NCBI GenBank assembly: GCA_016800925.1
Contig: JABCPU010000109.1
Coordinates: 116,065 to 180,064, forward strand
DNA from: Suillus spraguei
Taxonomy: Eukaryota > Basidiomycota > Agaricomycetes > Boletales > Suillaceae
Direction: 5' to 3'
Length of the DNA: 64,000 bases
Each line of letters opens with the position of its first letter. Within the stretch, counting starts at the first letter, position 1. Both the position numbers and the translations under genes were made by a program. Of this stretch, positions 22,481 to 32,419 are shown in pieces. Under the pieces are notes generated by a model that was not told the DNA's origin, did no database searches, and was given only the letters and a program-made list of their open reading frames with translations.

Positions 22481-22879
22481 CGGGAGAGACTCAGGAACGG
22501 GAGAGACTCAGGAACGGGAGAGACTCAGGAACGGGAGAGACTCAGGAACGGGAGAGACTCAGGAACGGGAGAGACTCAGGAACGGGAGAGACTCAGGAAC
22601 GGGAGAGACTCAGGAACGGGAGAGACTCAGGAACGGGAGAGACTCAGGAACGGGAGAGACTCAGGGAAACGGGGAGAGACTCAGGAACGGGAGAGACTCA
22701 GGAACGGGAGAGACTCAGGAACGGGAGAGACTCAGGAACGGGAGAGACTCAGGAACGGGAGAGACTCAGGAACGGGAGAGACTCAGGAACGGGAGAGACT
22801 CAGGAACGGGAGAGACTCAGGAACGGGAGAGACTCAGGAACGGGAGAGACTCAGGAACGGGAGAGACTCAGGAATGGGA
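22481..22879. repeat. 17-bp tandem array (about 23 copies)
   Basis: The unit CGGGAGAGACTCAGGAA is repeated head to tail with almost no variation. One variant unit near 22660 has extra G and A bases, and the last unit differs by one base. It lies within the copia coding region between integrase and RT. Because 17 is not a multiple of three, the array rotates frames and introduces stops on the coding strand. Confidence 0.95.
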
Positions 22880-24330
22880 GCATCAATTGTCAAGATAGGC
22901 ATAGGTGCAACAGGTTGAGGGTTGTCCTCATCTGGGGCATCAACCACAGAAGCATCAGTAGGCAATGCAGGTGATACAAGGGGGACAGAGGCATTCTCAA
23001 TGGTGACACCAGAATGAAGAGGAGTGTCAGCAGAGTTATGTGACTCAATAAAGGAGACATGATATGATACAAATACTTTATGTGATTCATGGTGGTAGCA
23101 CTGATATGCTTTTAAGTCTAGAGAATAGCTGATGAGAATGCATTCCATGGAACAGTTGTTGACCTTCAGGTTATGGTGGTTTTGGATTAGGATGAAAGCA
23201 CAACATTCAATTTCTCAGAGGTGAGTGAGATCGGGCTTCTTATCATGCCAACATTCTGAGTCATAGGGAGTGTGACTGGCCTGAGAAGAGACAGGCATGC
23301 AGTTAGAGAGGTAACACACTGTAAGGACGAATTCATCCCAGCGATTGGCTGGCACATCACAAGCAGCGCACATAGCACGTGCTTTCCCCATCAGCGTGCG
23401 GTGCAAGCACTCAACCCTACCATTCTGCATAGAGGTATAAGGCACAGTGAATTAATGTTGTGTGCCACGTGAGAGAAGCCACTCTTGCATGGATCTGGTC
23501 TTGAGTTCTCCATTTTCAGACCGATATATGCCAACCTTTAGGCCTAACTCAAGCTCACAGGCCCTCTCCCAGGCCTATAGCACAGGGAAGGCATCAGACT
23601 TTGCAGACAGTGGGATCGACCAGCAGTAAGACAAGAAATCATCAATAATTTCCAATACATATTTATTTCCAAAAGCTGATATAGTGTCTGGATGTTCCAT
23701 GAGGTCCACATGTACAATTCTCAACTGTCTCTCTGCTCAATTCCCAGTGTGAACTTTCAGGACACTAGACTTTGTCTGTTTGCCAAGAATGCAAGCATCA
23801 CACACAGGAGGTTCAGTGGAGAGTGTGATGGGCATACTGGTGGCATATCCAGATTGTGCAAGGTCATAGACCATGCAATAGTTTGCGTGGCCAAGACGAT
23901 GGTGCCAAGTTTGACTGGTGTGAAGATGTTGAGCCAAGAATGCATGCTCTGCAGAGAGCTGGCTGCCAGAGAGAGCATAAAGGTGGCAGGAGGTGAGAGT
24001 ACTGGACAGCATACAAGTGCCACTGCAAGATTGAACCCAGCAGTTGGTAGCATCAAAGGATGTGACACAGCAATGCTTGCTGCAGAGACTTAATACCGAT
24101 ATTAGGTGAACAGTAGCAAAAGGGATGAATAGGATGTGGTTGAGGGTGACGTGAATTCCTTTAGCGACAACAAGATGAAGTGTACCGACACTGACCGCCT
24201 GAATAGAGGACCCACCAATGCCACTGATGGTGTGAGGCAGGATAGGGCATAAACTAAAGAAGTCAGACTTGGTGTAGCGAGCAAAGTCATGCTGACTGTC
24301 AAACCCCCGTTTTCAACAAGCATCTCATTA
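22880..24330 (-). pseudogene. Copia integrase with GAG-pre-integrase and protease tail
   Basis: Minus strand, from the protease tail (SGIGGSSIQAV and FIPFATVHLIS, 24102-24250) through the pre-integrase zinc-binding region (TSQTWHHRLGHANY and VCDACILGKQTKSS, 23740-24010) to the integrase C-terminal half (TSMQNGRVECLHRTLMGKAR and PANRWDEF, 23215-23445) and the flanking domain (SLDLKAYQCYHHESHKVFVS, about 23050-23148). Several frame changes and stops break it. The catalytic DD35E core around 23450-23740 is only weakly readable. Confidence 0.85.
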
Positions 24331-24994
24331 CAGTCTGCGACAGCAACCGAACAATTTCCTTATAGCGAGTATATAGCCTTTTTGCTCTGCTAAGGCGGAA
24401 CTGTTCTACTTCCATGGACCCTTACAAGATCCTCACACCGATGCCCTCATGTCCCATCCAATTCTGTCTAGATCCATTGGTGCGTAGTTACTTTGCTTCC
24501 GCCGCTACTAAACCTACGGCAGGATTTACCTTATATCTCAAGGGGCCGCTCCATGCTGTGCACCTCTTTACTAATACCCTGTTTATTTTCTATCTCGCTA
24601 CCAGACTCGTCTAATTATCTTGTATGCGCATGAATATGTTAAAAGGACTCATCCTACATACCGTTACCATTACTTCCCATTATGTACATCCCATCTCTTG
24701 GACTTAATATCTGAATGCTCGCTAGTCTGAATCTATTTGCCTTTGAACTTTTCTCCGTTCAAATCCTGCTCATTGATTTAACCGTCAGTAACTTAACCAC
24801 TCAAAGTACCGTGCTACTTCCGACTTCGCTACTCGTAAATGGACCGCAGCCAGTGATCTTGCTGGGTTGCTACCCCTTTTACCACCTCTTTCATTGCCTA
24901 CCTCGCTCATACAGAGCCGCCGCTACCACACCGTGGGTAGTAACATTATATTTGTTTCACAGGAGTTTCTTTTGTTCTTGCTCTTGCTAGCTAA
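24331..24994. other. Pyrimidine-rich insertion in copia protease
   Basis: No gene. Together with 25478-25653 and up to about 26150 it forms an insertion of about 1.8 kb that separates the two halves of the copia protease. Composition and clustered short stops resemble LTR sequence, but no termini could be defined. Confidence 0.45.
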
Positions 24995-25472
24995 TGTTAC
25001 AGTCGTACGTGCCCCTATTCATTTTCTCTTTGTCCCCTTTACTTGTATATTACATAACGTGACTCTGACTTATATGCTCAACGCATCTGTACTATAGTTG
25101 CCTTCCTTCTTTGGATGTGCACTTACGTTCTCACGTCTCTCTTGGTCTGTGCGCACATGTTGACCTATTTAAGCACGTTGTATTACACTTGTATACTTTA
25201 CTTTAATCTTAACTGGGTTTTACCTGGAATATCCTTCGCTTAGGTCTCCAACCTAAGTCGTCTTGAATCGTCTCTAAGTCTAAGCACTCCTTAGCCTTAG
25301 TCTCTATTCTTATAGAAACCTCTTAGACTTGTCTTTGAGGCCGAACCCTTGACCGTACTTGGAACGCGTTCCTTGTACTTTCACCTTGTCCTCTTCTGGA
25401 CATTGTAGAACTTCCCAGTAGACCGTCTGTGTCTTTTCACTGTCGCTGGTGACGCCACCCCAGTTCGTAACA
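24995..25472 (+). repeat. LTR-B solo copy
   Basis: 478 bp, TGTTACAGTCG...GTTCGTAACA, with perfect GCTAA duplications (24990-24994 and 25473-25477). It is close in sequence to the copy at 7159. Confidence 0.95.
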
Positions 25473-25653
25473 GCTAACCACTACAGCTACTCTTACTGCG
25501 TGAGTACTGCTGACATCATGCAAGTACCGCCAACATACCGCAGCTGCTGCTAACTTCGGAAGTCAAAGTCTTTGTTTCTATATTAGTTCTTTCGTGTTTC
25601 CTTCGCACTAACTTAGAAGGAATTGCTTCTATCGCAGTCCTCTTGGGTCGAAC

Positions 25654-26127
25654 TGTTATGAACTGGGATGGCATCACCAGCAACAGTGAAAAGACACAGT
25701 TGGTCTGCTGGGAAGTTCTACTACATTCAAAGGAGAATGAGGACAGTGAGTACTTGGAGGATTCCGAATATGAACAGAGGTCAAGTCTAAGAGTCGCGAC
25801 TCAAAGACGATCAAGAATGATGACTAAGGCTAAGGAGTGCTTAGACTTGGAAATGATTCAGACGACTTAGGTTGGAGACCTAAGCGAAGGATATTCCAGG
25901 TAAAACCCAGTAAGATTAAAGTGAGGTATACAAGCATAATACAATGTGCTTAAATAAGCCAATATGTGCGCACAGACCAAGAGGAGTGTGAGAATGTAAG
26001 TGTGTATCCTAAGAAGGAAAGCAGCTATAGTACAGACATGTTGAACATATGAGTCAAGAAGTATGTCATGTGATATACAAGGTAAAAGATGAAGGGAAAA
26101 TAGATAGGGGCACATACAATTGTAACA
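25654..26127 (-). repeat. LTR-B solo copy, inverted relative to the neighbour
   Basis: 474 bp, TGTTATGAAC...TTGTAACA, with flanks CGAAC and TGAAC (four of five match). It lies 181 bp from the LTR-B at 24995, in opposite orientation. Confidence 0.9.
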
Positions 26128-26159
26128 TGAACATCTCACTCGCACCTTCAGTAGGATTA

Positions 26160-27019
26160 TTATTGTGCTTATACTTAGGCCAGCAGTAGTTTCTTTGTTT
26201 CATCGGTATTACTGATATGGACAGATGCCCTGCTGTCTAGGAAGAAGGCCATGATGGACAGATCTACGATAGTGCACTGGCACTGGCTGGGAGCCTGTCA
26301 CAACCCACAAATTAATTAAGGCAAGGGTAGGGACTAGGACTTAAACAAAGGTTGTCACAAGGAAAGAGAGGAGCAAGGACATCTTGGATTGCTACTATGT
26401 AGATACAAGAGGTTTGAACTAAAGAACTACTACAGTGAAACTAGCTAACTATATACACATATTGAAACTGAGATGTAAACTGAGTTTGAAACTACTAACC
26501 AATCATAAAATAGAAATGAGAATTGTACGATGTGATAGTTGTGATATTGTTATGACATCATATTCTAGAAGATGCTAAGATCATGTGATACTATCTTATC
26601 TTATCTTATCCGATAGCATCATAAAAGATCTCTTCTTCTTTGTCAGGAAGTTCAGTTATAGAAGTGGATATGGGAATTTCGATAGGGTTTGGGTTTGTCT
26701 TAGCACTGGGTTTAGATGCTTTAGGGAAATTGAGACAGGAATAATGATTTGTGTTTGGAATTCATGACAGAGCCTTGTATGTGAGTCCTGCAAAGTCGAC
26801 AGATTTGTTGTGCTTACACCAGTCAATGCTAGTCTGTAAACTGTCGATCACAGAATAAAGCGCTGTGTGTTCATCACCATCAACATTAGGGAGTCATATG
26901 CTAGGCCTGCAAATTCACGTGATTCTAAGTTGTTAGGGGAAGGAGTGTGTCCCGCAGGAGAGGCAGCAACATAGATGGCTTCTCTAGTCTCACTGTCAAG
27001 GAGGTAAGCACAGAGGCTA
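26160..27019 (-). pseudogene. Copia linker and protease N-terminal half (split by LTR-H)
   Basis: Minus strand, 27019 to 26775 reads LCAYLLDSETREAIYVAASP, then with one frame change SVIDSLQTSIDWCKHNKSVD. After removing LTR-H and one GAGCC, the frame continues from about 26290 into FFLDSRASVHISNTDETKK. That is the aspartic protease site with the usual glycine of D-S-G replaced by arginine. A stop follows near 26175, then the next insertion. Confidence 0.75.
26296..26769. repeat. LTR-H solo copy
   Basis: 474 bp, TGTCACAACCC...TTCATGACA, with perfect GAGCC duplications (26291-26295 and 26770-26774). It is the only copy of this family in the window. It interrupts the copia linker/protease frame cleanly. 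Confidence 0.92.
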
Positions 27020-27390
27020 CCCTGTCATTATATTGCATTAATTGATTGATAGTTATAAGACTAATGTATTGCATTGACCATTGTAACTATCAGTACACCA
27101 ACCCATTACCTAACATTGCCTAACTTAATCTAACTAACCAAGACAGAATATAATCCTAGCTAACACTAACTAACTACTAGCTAACTACTAACTAGCTGAC
27201 CTCTAACTCTCTAACAACTAACAACTAACCTCCAAATCCTCTAACAAACTCTCTAACATCTAACATGTTTCTGACTAATATTAATTATAATGAGGTAATA
27301 CATGAGGTAATATGCATTATTAATCATTACAATAATTAATGCAATACTTGTATCTTGTAATTACAATTGTAATGCATTATTCCTACAGGG
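27020..27390. mobile_element. MITE, hAT-like, inserted in copia gag-pol
   Basis: 371 bp with CCCTGT...ACAGGG ends, AT-rich, with many TAACTA/CTAAC repeats and no coding capacity. The 8-bp flanks AGAGGCTA and AGAGGTCA agree at six of eight positions, the duplication length typical of hAT elements. Removing it restores one copia frame across the junction. Confidence 0.7.
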
Positions 27391-28357
27391 AGAGGTCAAG
27401 CACAGCCACTGGTGTCATAGCGAACACCGCCTGGTTTGCCCGTAGACACAGCCTTTGCTGTAGGCTTGGTGGTGGCCCCTCCTTTGCTGGTGGTCTCACT
27501 GGCATGTCTCCAAGCAAGCACTTCCTTGTGTCTGCCTTCCATACTGCCACCCTTACCAAAGCAATCTTTCACATAGTGCCCCCAACTGTTGCAGTTGGTG
27601 CAGCAAAAAGAGTGGCCTTGACAGCCACACTCTGTACACGTCTTGGTGCACTTACCATGGGCATTCCCACCAGTCCTGCCATGGGTGACCAGGGTGATGT
27701 CCCCTCCTTTGGACTTCTCAGTGTCGAGTAACTGTTGTTCAACATCAAGATGGGCGCAGATGTTAGATGGCCCATAGGTGTTGGTAGTGCCAGTTCCAGC
27801 AGAGGAAGTGGCAGATAAAGCATTGGCGATGTAGTTGCAGATGTGCCAAAAGTTGTCTGTCATTGCATTAAGCATCATGATAGTTAAGAAGTCCTCCTCC
27901 TTGGGTAAACCAATCACATATATGCGCCTAACCAGATCATTAAGCTGAGTGCTGGTGGATGCGAGACACTCAGAATGACAGTATCAGATTCCTAAGGCTT
28001 GTTGGATAAGGAGGATTTGAGCGATGGGGCCGACCTTCTCATGATGAGACTTCAAGGCATTCCAAGCTAAGTACGCATGAGTGTAGCTGTGGAGAAACTT
28101 TTGTTCTTCGGAGGACAAGCAGGTGCACAGAGCTGCAATGATACGTAGGTTATTGAGGTCCCAGTGTGAAGCACTAACTGGATCAACAGATGGGTCCAGA
28201 TGTAAGATAAGACTGAGGAGATAGCCACCTCCATGCTTTAGCAGAAGGTAGTTTTGCATTTTATCAGACCAGATCCCCCAAATGTTCTTGCTGCAGTCCA
28301 GTACCTCAATTTTCTCCAAATCAGTCTGACTGAGAGTGATGGCGGTAACGCAGGCAC
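27391..28357 (-). pseudogene. Copia Gag
   Basis: Minus strand. The N-terminal gag (28319-27984) reads NIWGIWSDKMQNYLLLKHGG and LAWNALKSHHEKVGPIAQI. After a short break, 27917-27396 carries a cysteine/histidine region (CTECGCQGH, then CTNCNSWGHYVKDC) that matches a CCHC-like knuckle. A stop near 27982 separates the two parts. LTR-G at 28358 cuts the 5' side. Confidence 0.85.
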
Positions 28358-29126
28358 TGTTAAGACTGTACTCAAGGGTAGAGAGATCCGAAGGGCTTTG
28401 GCCTCAGTTCGTACACTGTGCCCCTTTCTCAAGTAATGCCCCTTATTTCAGGGAGGAGTTATTCGTCCAAAGACCCGGAAGGGGTTGCGCGACGGATCCA
28501 GGTGTCCGAAGGTGTCGGATATAATACGTCCGAAGGTAATTCGGAACGTAAGGAGAGGACAGAGATTAAGGCTAGTTTCGGAACGAGTTCCTAACTAGAA
28601 ACTAATGGAGATGGACTATCCGAAGATAGAGTCAGAGGTATAGACTATAGGAGTCAATCCTAAGTCTCGGAAGGTGATTTAAAGCGGAGAGTGGCTTAAG
28701 TCCGGAGGAGGCAGAATGAGTAGAATCTAAGATGATATTCGAACTAAGGTTCTATGGAGATCTACAAGTGGTTTATATACAGTAAGTATCTAAGACGGAT
28801 AATTAGCAAGTCCGGGACAGAGGGCTATGTACGAAGTGTAACGGAAGTCTATTAGTTATTGCACAGCGGATCAGTAAGCATGAATCGGAAATGAACACAG
28901 GAAACGGATCAGTAACACAGGACGGAAATATAAACAGCCGGAGTACCGGTAGTAGGAGAAATGACGAAAGGAGATAGACGCAGATGTTCACCAGGGAGTT
29001 AAGGTGCGAGAAGTGAGTACATTCGGAAGGGTGGTCTGGACAGGATCTGTGGACCGGACGGATATGGAAACGATCGGATCTGGACGGATATGATTGGATC
29101 TGAGATTAGAAGTATGGTATATGACA
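28358..29126 (-). repeat. LTR-G solo copy
   Basis: 769 bp with perfect GGCAC duplications (28353-28357 and 29127-29131). It is inserted just upstream of copia gag. Confidence 0.95.
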
Positions 29127-29462
29127 GGCACAACGGTCAGGGTCGGCAGATTTATGGAAGTGGATGCATTGGTTGTACTCTTGGTACGAGTGTGTACAGG
29201 CATTGTCAAGGATGAAGTTGTGGAAGAAGGGGTGAGGGCGAGTTCTCAGCAAGTCCTGTATATTTTTTTTTTCAAGAGTGTATGTTATAGGAGGCATATT
29301 TGGTGCTTCTCGCCCAGAAGGGAAGAATTGAGGTGTTTCAACGACTCTGATCGAAGCATCACGCACGCGGGATATTATTGTCCGGCATGATTGTTCCTGG
29401 ATGGTGTACTGCTGTCTAGATGGTTTCTGCTACTCGTTTATGAGTGAGCAGGGCTTATAACC
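29127..29462 (-). other. Copia 5' leader region
   Basis: Sequence between LTR-G and the right LTR-E. On the element-sense strand the bases directly after the LTR read GGTTATAAGCC, a possible primer binding site, but no tRNA match can be asserted. No gene is supported. Confidence 0.4.
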
Positions 29463-29727
29463 TATTAAACCTAGACACTGATTAACACCTCAGTCTTGAA
29501 ATGGACTGTGATTAAGTACCTAGACACTGATTGACACTAATGTAATGTGTCAGTGTCTAATCTAGAGACGGTGAGAGAATAACAATGGATGTACCCTCAG
29601 TCTCGGTGAAACGGACTGAGGGAAAAGACAATATGATGCGAGTATATATATATGAGTCCGATTTGAATTCTTGTGGTCATACTCTGCTAGGATGCATCGC
29701 GTCGTCACATGCGTCTATGCACCAACA
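29463..29727 (-). repeat. LTR-E, 5' LTR of the copia element
   Basis: 265 bp. On the element-sense strand it begins TGTTGGTGC and ends GGTTTAATA. The CACTC duplication follows on the right. It contains a 29-bp region with the motif ACACTGATT and its near-inverse AATCTAGAG around TCAGTGTC. Confidence 0.82.
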
Positions 29728-30634
29728 CACTCACCTTGAGCTGATCTCATTCGACATGCAACCACAATCATTTGAAATGAACTGCCTGCAATCAACAGAG
29801 CTGCCTGGGAAAGCATGGATGAGCTCTGTCGCACGATCTGCAATAAACCATTCGCAGGAATCACATTTATAGGATTGGGAGACTTTCGACAAGCAGGACC
29901 TATTGTCAGCAGAGCAGGCGAGACTGTGATGTTAGCTGCATCAGTCAAATCATCTGCACTATGGGAAAACATACACTTATTGACACTTCACACAGCAATT
30001 CGCAGTGCAGGAGACCCTCAATTCACTGCATTCGTTGATCACATTGGTGAAGACTGCTCTGGAAATCGACAAGATCTCATAGCATCCGCCACAAACATTG
30101 ACGAGATTATTGACTTCCTCTTTTTGCAAGATATTATTGAAGACGCTGACACCTGCCTTCCTCTCCCTTCTCAACATCTATGTTGATGAATTCAATGACA
30201 TAATTCTCGAGCGCACACACCACACACCACACAACACAGAATCTTACTTCAGCTCAGATAGTCTGAAAGAAGCCGACCACACTCCATTGAATGCACCAGA
30301 ACACACACCTGACTACCTTGCAATGTTGACCCACCCTGGAGTGCCTCCTCACCGCCTAGATCTAAAAGACAACTGTGTTTGCGCCATTCAACAAAACCTC
30401 TCCGTAGAAAAAGGCTTGGTTAGAGATTACACAGCTCTATCGAGAGTGAGAACGCGAAGAGACACGCTGTGTCTGTTGCAGAGACGAACGAGACACAGGA
30501 CTGTGCAAACGTCGTATTTCCAGAATTGCTATTGTAAATACAAACGTATCGTCTTGAAGCCGACCGAAGGCGTGTCTTGTATATGTAGATTATCAGTACC
30601 TAGGTGTATTGGATTTATAACTGACAAATATTGA
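29728..30634 (+). pseudogene. Helitron PIF1-like helicase, C-terminal half
   Basis: It continues the frame left at 17537: two TGA codons (29738-29740 and 29774-29776), then NELPAINRAAWESMDEL, FIGLGDFRQAGPIVS, LLTLHTAIRSAGDPQF and IIDFLF. After a frame change it reads the late helicase region (PHRLDLKDNCVCAIQQNLS, GLVRDYTALSRV). The two TGAs sit where arginine and tryptophan codons are expected, one transition away each. It is non-functional. Confidence 0.85.
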
Positions 30635-31173
30635 TAGCGATACCCACATCCCACATGTACCAGGAATGCCGAGTGGCAAATTGCGCTTGCACATGTAGTC
30701 TGGAGCTTGGATCGCTTTCACGATGCAACCGAGTACGGAGCAGGTCGGAAATTCAGAAACGGGGCTAGACAAATCTTCAATAAAAGTACGGCGGCCTGAG
30801 CCTCATCAATGTAGTTCCTCTTCAACCGACACAGCGCGAGACATGGTCAAATTGCGGCATTGTGCCGTATGGTATGCCACTGATATATGACAACAACGAT
30901 ACGGAAAACAGTGGTTCTTGTGCAAAATGCGTGAATGGGAAGTGCGTGGTGCGGCAGTGGGAAGTAAAACATGATGACGTTGCATGCGTTGCATGACAGA
31001 ATGTATGCGAATGAAAGCAGTGGTAGTTGAGAAAGCAGGATCAATGATTAAGGGTTGCAATGCGGTGCCAATGGGTTAAGAAAGTGCGGAATTTCGCCAG
31101 TCATTGATGGCGACTACGTCTAAGGTAACACGTTCCGGGTCTAAGAGAAGCCCCATGGCTCCACCGATTCGTA
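30635..31173. other. Transposon-derived non-coding stretch
   Basis: The part from about 31030 to 31173, read on the minus strand, is the decayed tail of the tyrosine recombinase (RIGGAMGLLL). The part from 30640 to 31030 contains nothing I can assign; no Helitron 3' hairpin was identified with confidence. Confidence 0.4.
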
Positions 31174-32264
31174 TCAAGGGCTCCAGATCTGGTTGCACCG
31201 CTTCAGGAACCACTGTTCAGTCATGGAAGTCCAGGTGCCGGTAGGAGTTTGAAAGGAGAAAAGAGGGGCATGAAATGGAATGTCGGGATTGGCCTTGAGG
31301 TGACGAAAGAGGGCTGTGTGAGGACATGTAATATGGTCTCGGGAGGTAACATTGATGTCGGCGCCGTTATTACCGGCGGTTTTGCTCCATGGTATGTGGA
31401 AGGTCGAGTGACGCATATTGTTTGATTCTCGAGTGACAATGGGCAAGACAGAGCGGGTTACGTGCTTAGTCAGATCAGATGAATCAATAGCGGGAATGAC
31501 CAGTTCTTCCAGACTGGTTGTATTTCAGGTTAAATAGAAGGGGGCGAAAGACAAATGATGAAGTCATACCGACAACCGCACCAGAAAACGAGACAAGCGA
31601 TGGCCAGAACTGCCGTATCAAAGGTATTGGAGTGGTCAAGGCCTTGGTGTAACTGAATGAGCGACTCGAGAGTGATCGGAGGAGGATGCTTTGGGTTCAG
31701 GTCGGGCGGAACGAGATTGTGAAGACCACGCTGAACGTGACGAAGACATTCCGAGTGTTCACCGTGCCACTGAGCGCCGTTAATGACGTGCCAGAAGCGA
31801 AGGCCAGCAAGCCAATTGTCCGCGGTGCTGCTGGTGATTGAACCGGCAGCATCTGCGATGAAGATAGCAAGAAGAACCTCGGAGGCAGGCATACGGTCTT
31901 GTTCCGGTATGGAGAGACGGTCACAGAATTGATTAAAATGTAGCAGGCCTGCACCGTACTCATTGCGGGTGCTTTCGTCAAGCGACTCTGCCATGACAAA
32001 GAATAATTTGACTATATGGGACTCTGGATAAAGCTGTTCTAGCTGATTTTGAAAGGTGACACCGTGAGGAGTGGTCCAGAGAAAGACACGTTCGCCGGCA
32101 AGTACAAGAGGACGATAGGAAGATGGACCGACAGAAGTATCATTGCAAAACTTGCCGTTTGGTACGCGAGTTGGCTCATCGGGATGAGTGACCCCTACTG
32201 CCCCATGGACCTGAGATGGATGCCAGAACTCGGCAGGGGCAGGTTCTACGTCTGAACCATGCAT
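31174..32264 (-). pseudogene. Tyrosine-recombinase-like transposon gene (Crypton/DIRS type), truncated
   Basis: Two exons, 32264-31570 and 31513-31174, joined through a GTATGA donor and ACCAG acceptor (56-nt intron), give 344 open codons. The translation carries ESLDESTRNEYGAGLLHFNQF, DNWLAGLRFWHVINGA and FWCGC-R-LEELVIP, which contains the first catalytic arginine region of a DNA breaking-rejoining domain. Later come HIPWSKT and LFSFQTPTGTW. The frame stops at 31174 just before the His-X-X-Arg block; beyond the stop IRIGG is still readable, but its histidine position is proline. Upstream start uncertain. It lies head-to-head with SSN3, 155 bp away. Confidence 0.7.
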
Positions 32265-32419
32265 AACGTATTACGTTTCGAGGTCAAATCTTTGAGAACG
32301 AATGTGAAGAGATGTGAATCCGAATGGATCATATATGTTGATATATGTTGTGCCACCAAGTATGTCTTGATGGAGCGCATCATCAAAGTTCACGATTCTC
32401 GACTTCTAATCAATTCACA

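Larger units (their letters stand above)
17538..29727 (-). mobile_element. Ty1/copia retrotransposon, minus strand, heavily interrupted
   Basis: Boundaries are set by LTR-E copies and the CACTC duplication (17533-17537 and 29728-29732) inside the Helitron helicase. On the minus strand the order is LTR, leader, gag with zinc knuckle, linker, protease, integrase, RT, then a truncated 3' end. Later insertions: LTR-G at 28358, a MITE at 27020, LTR-H at 26296, two LTR-B copies near 25 kb, a 17-bp tandem array at 22481 and LTR-C at 17671. RNase H and most of the 3' LTR are missing. Confidence 0.88.

Noticed and set aside
22481..22879. CRISPR-like array
   Set aside because: Units are contiguous 17-mers without spacers, in a eukaryotic retroelement; it is a simple tandem repeat.
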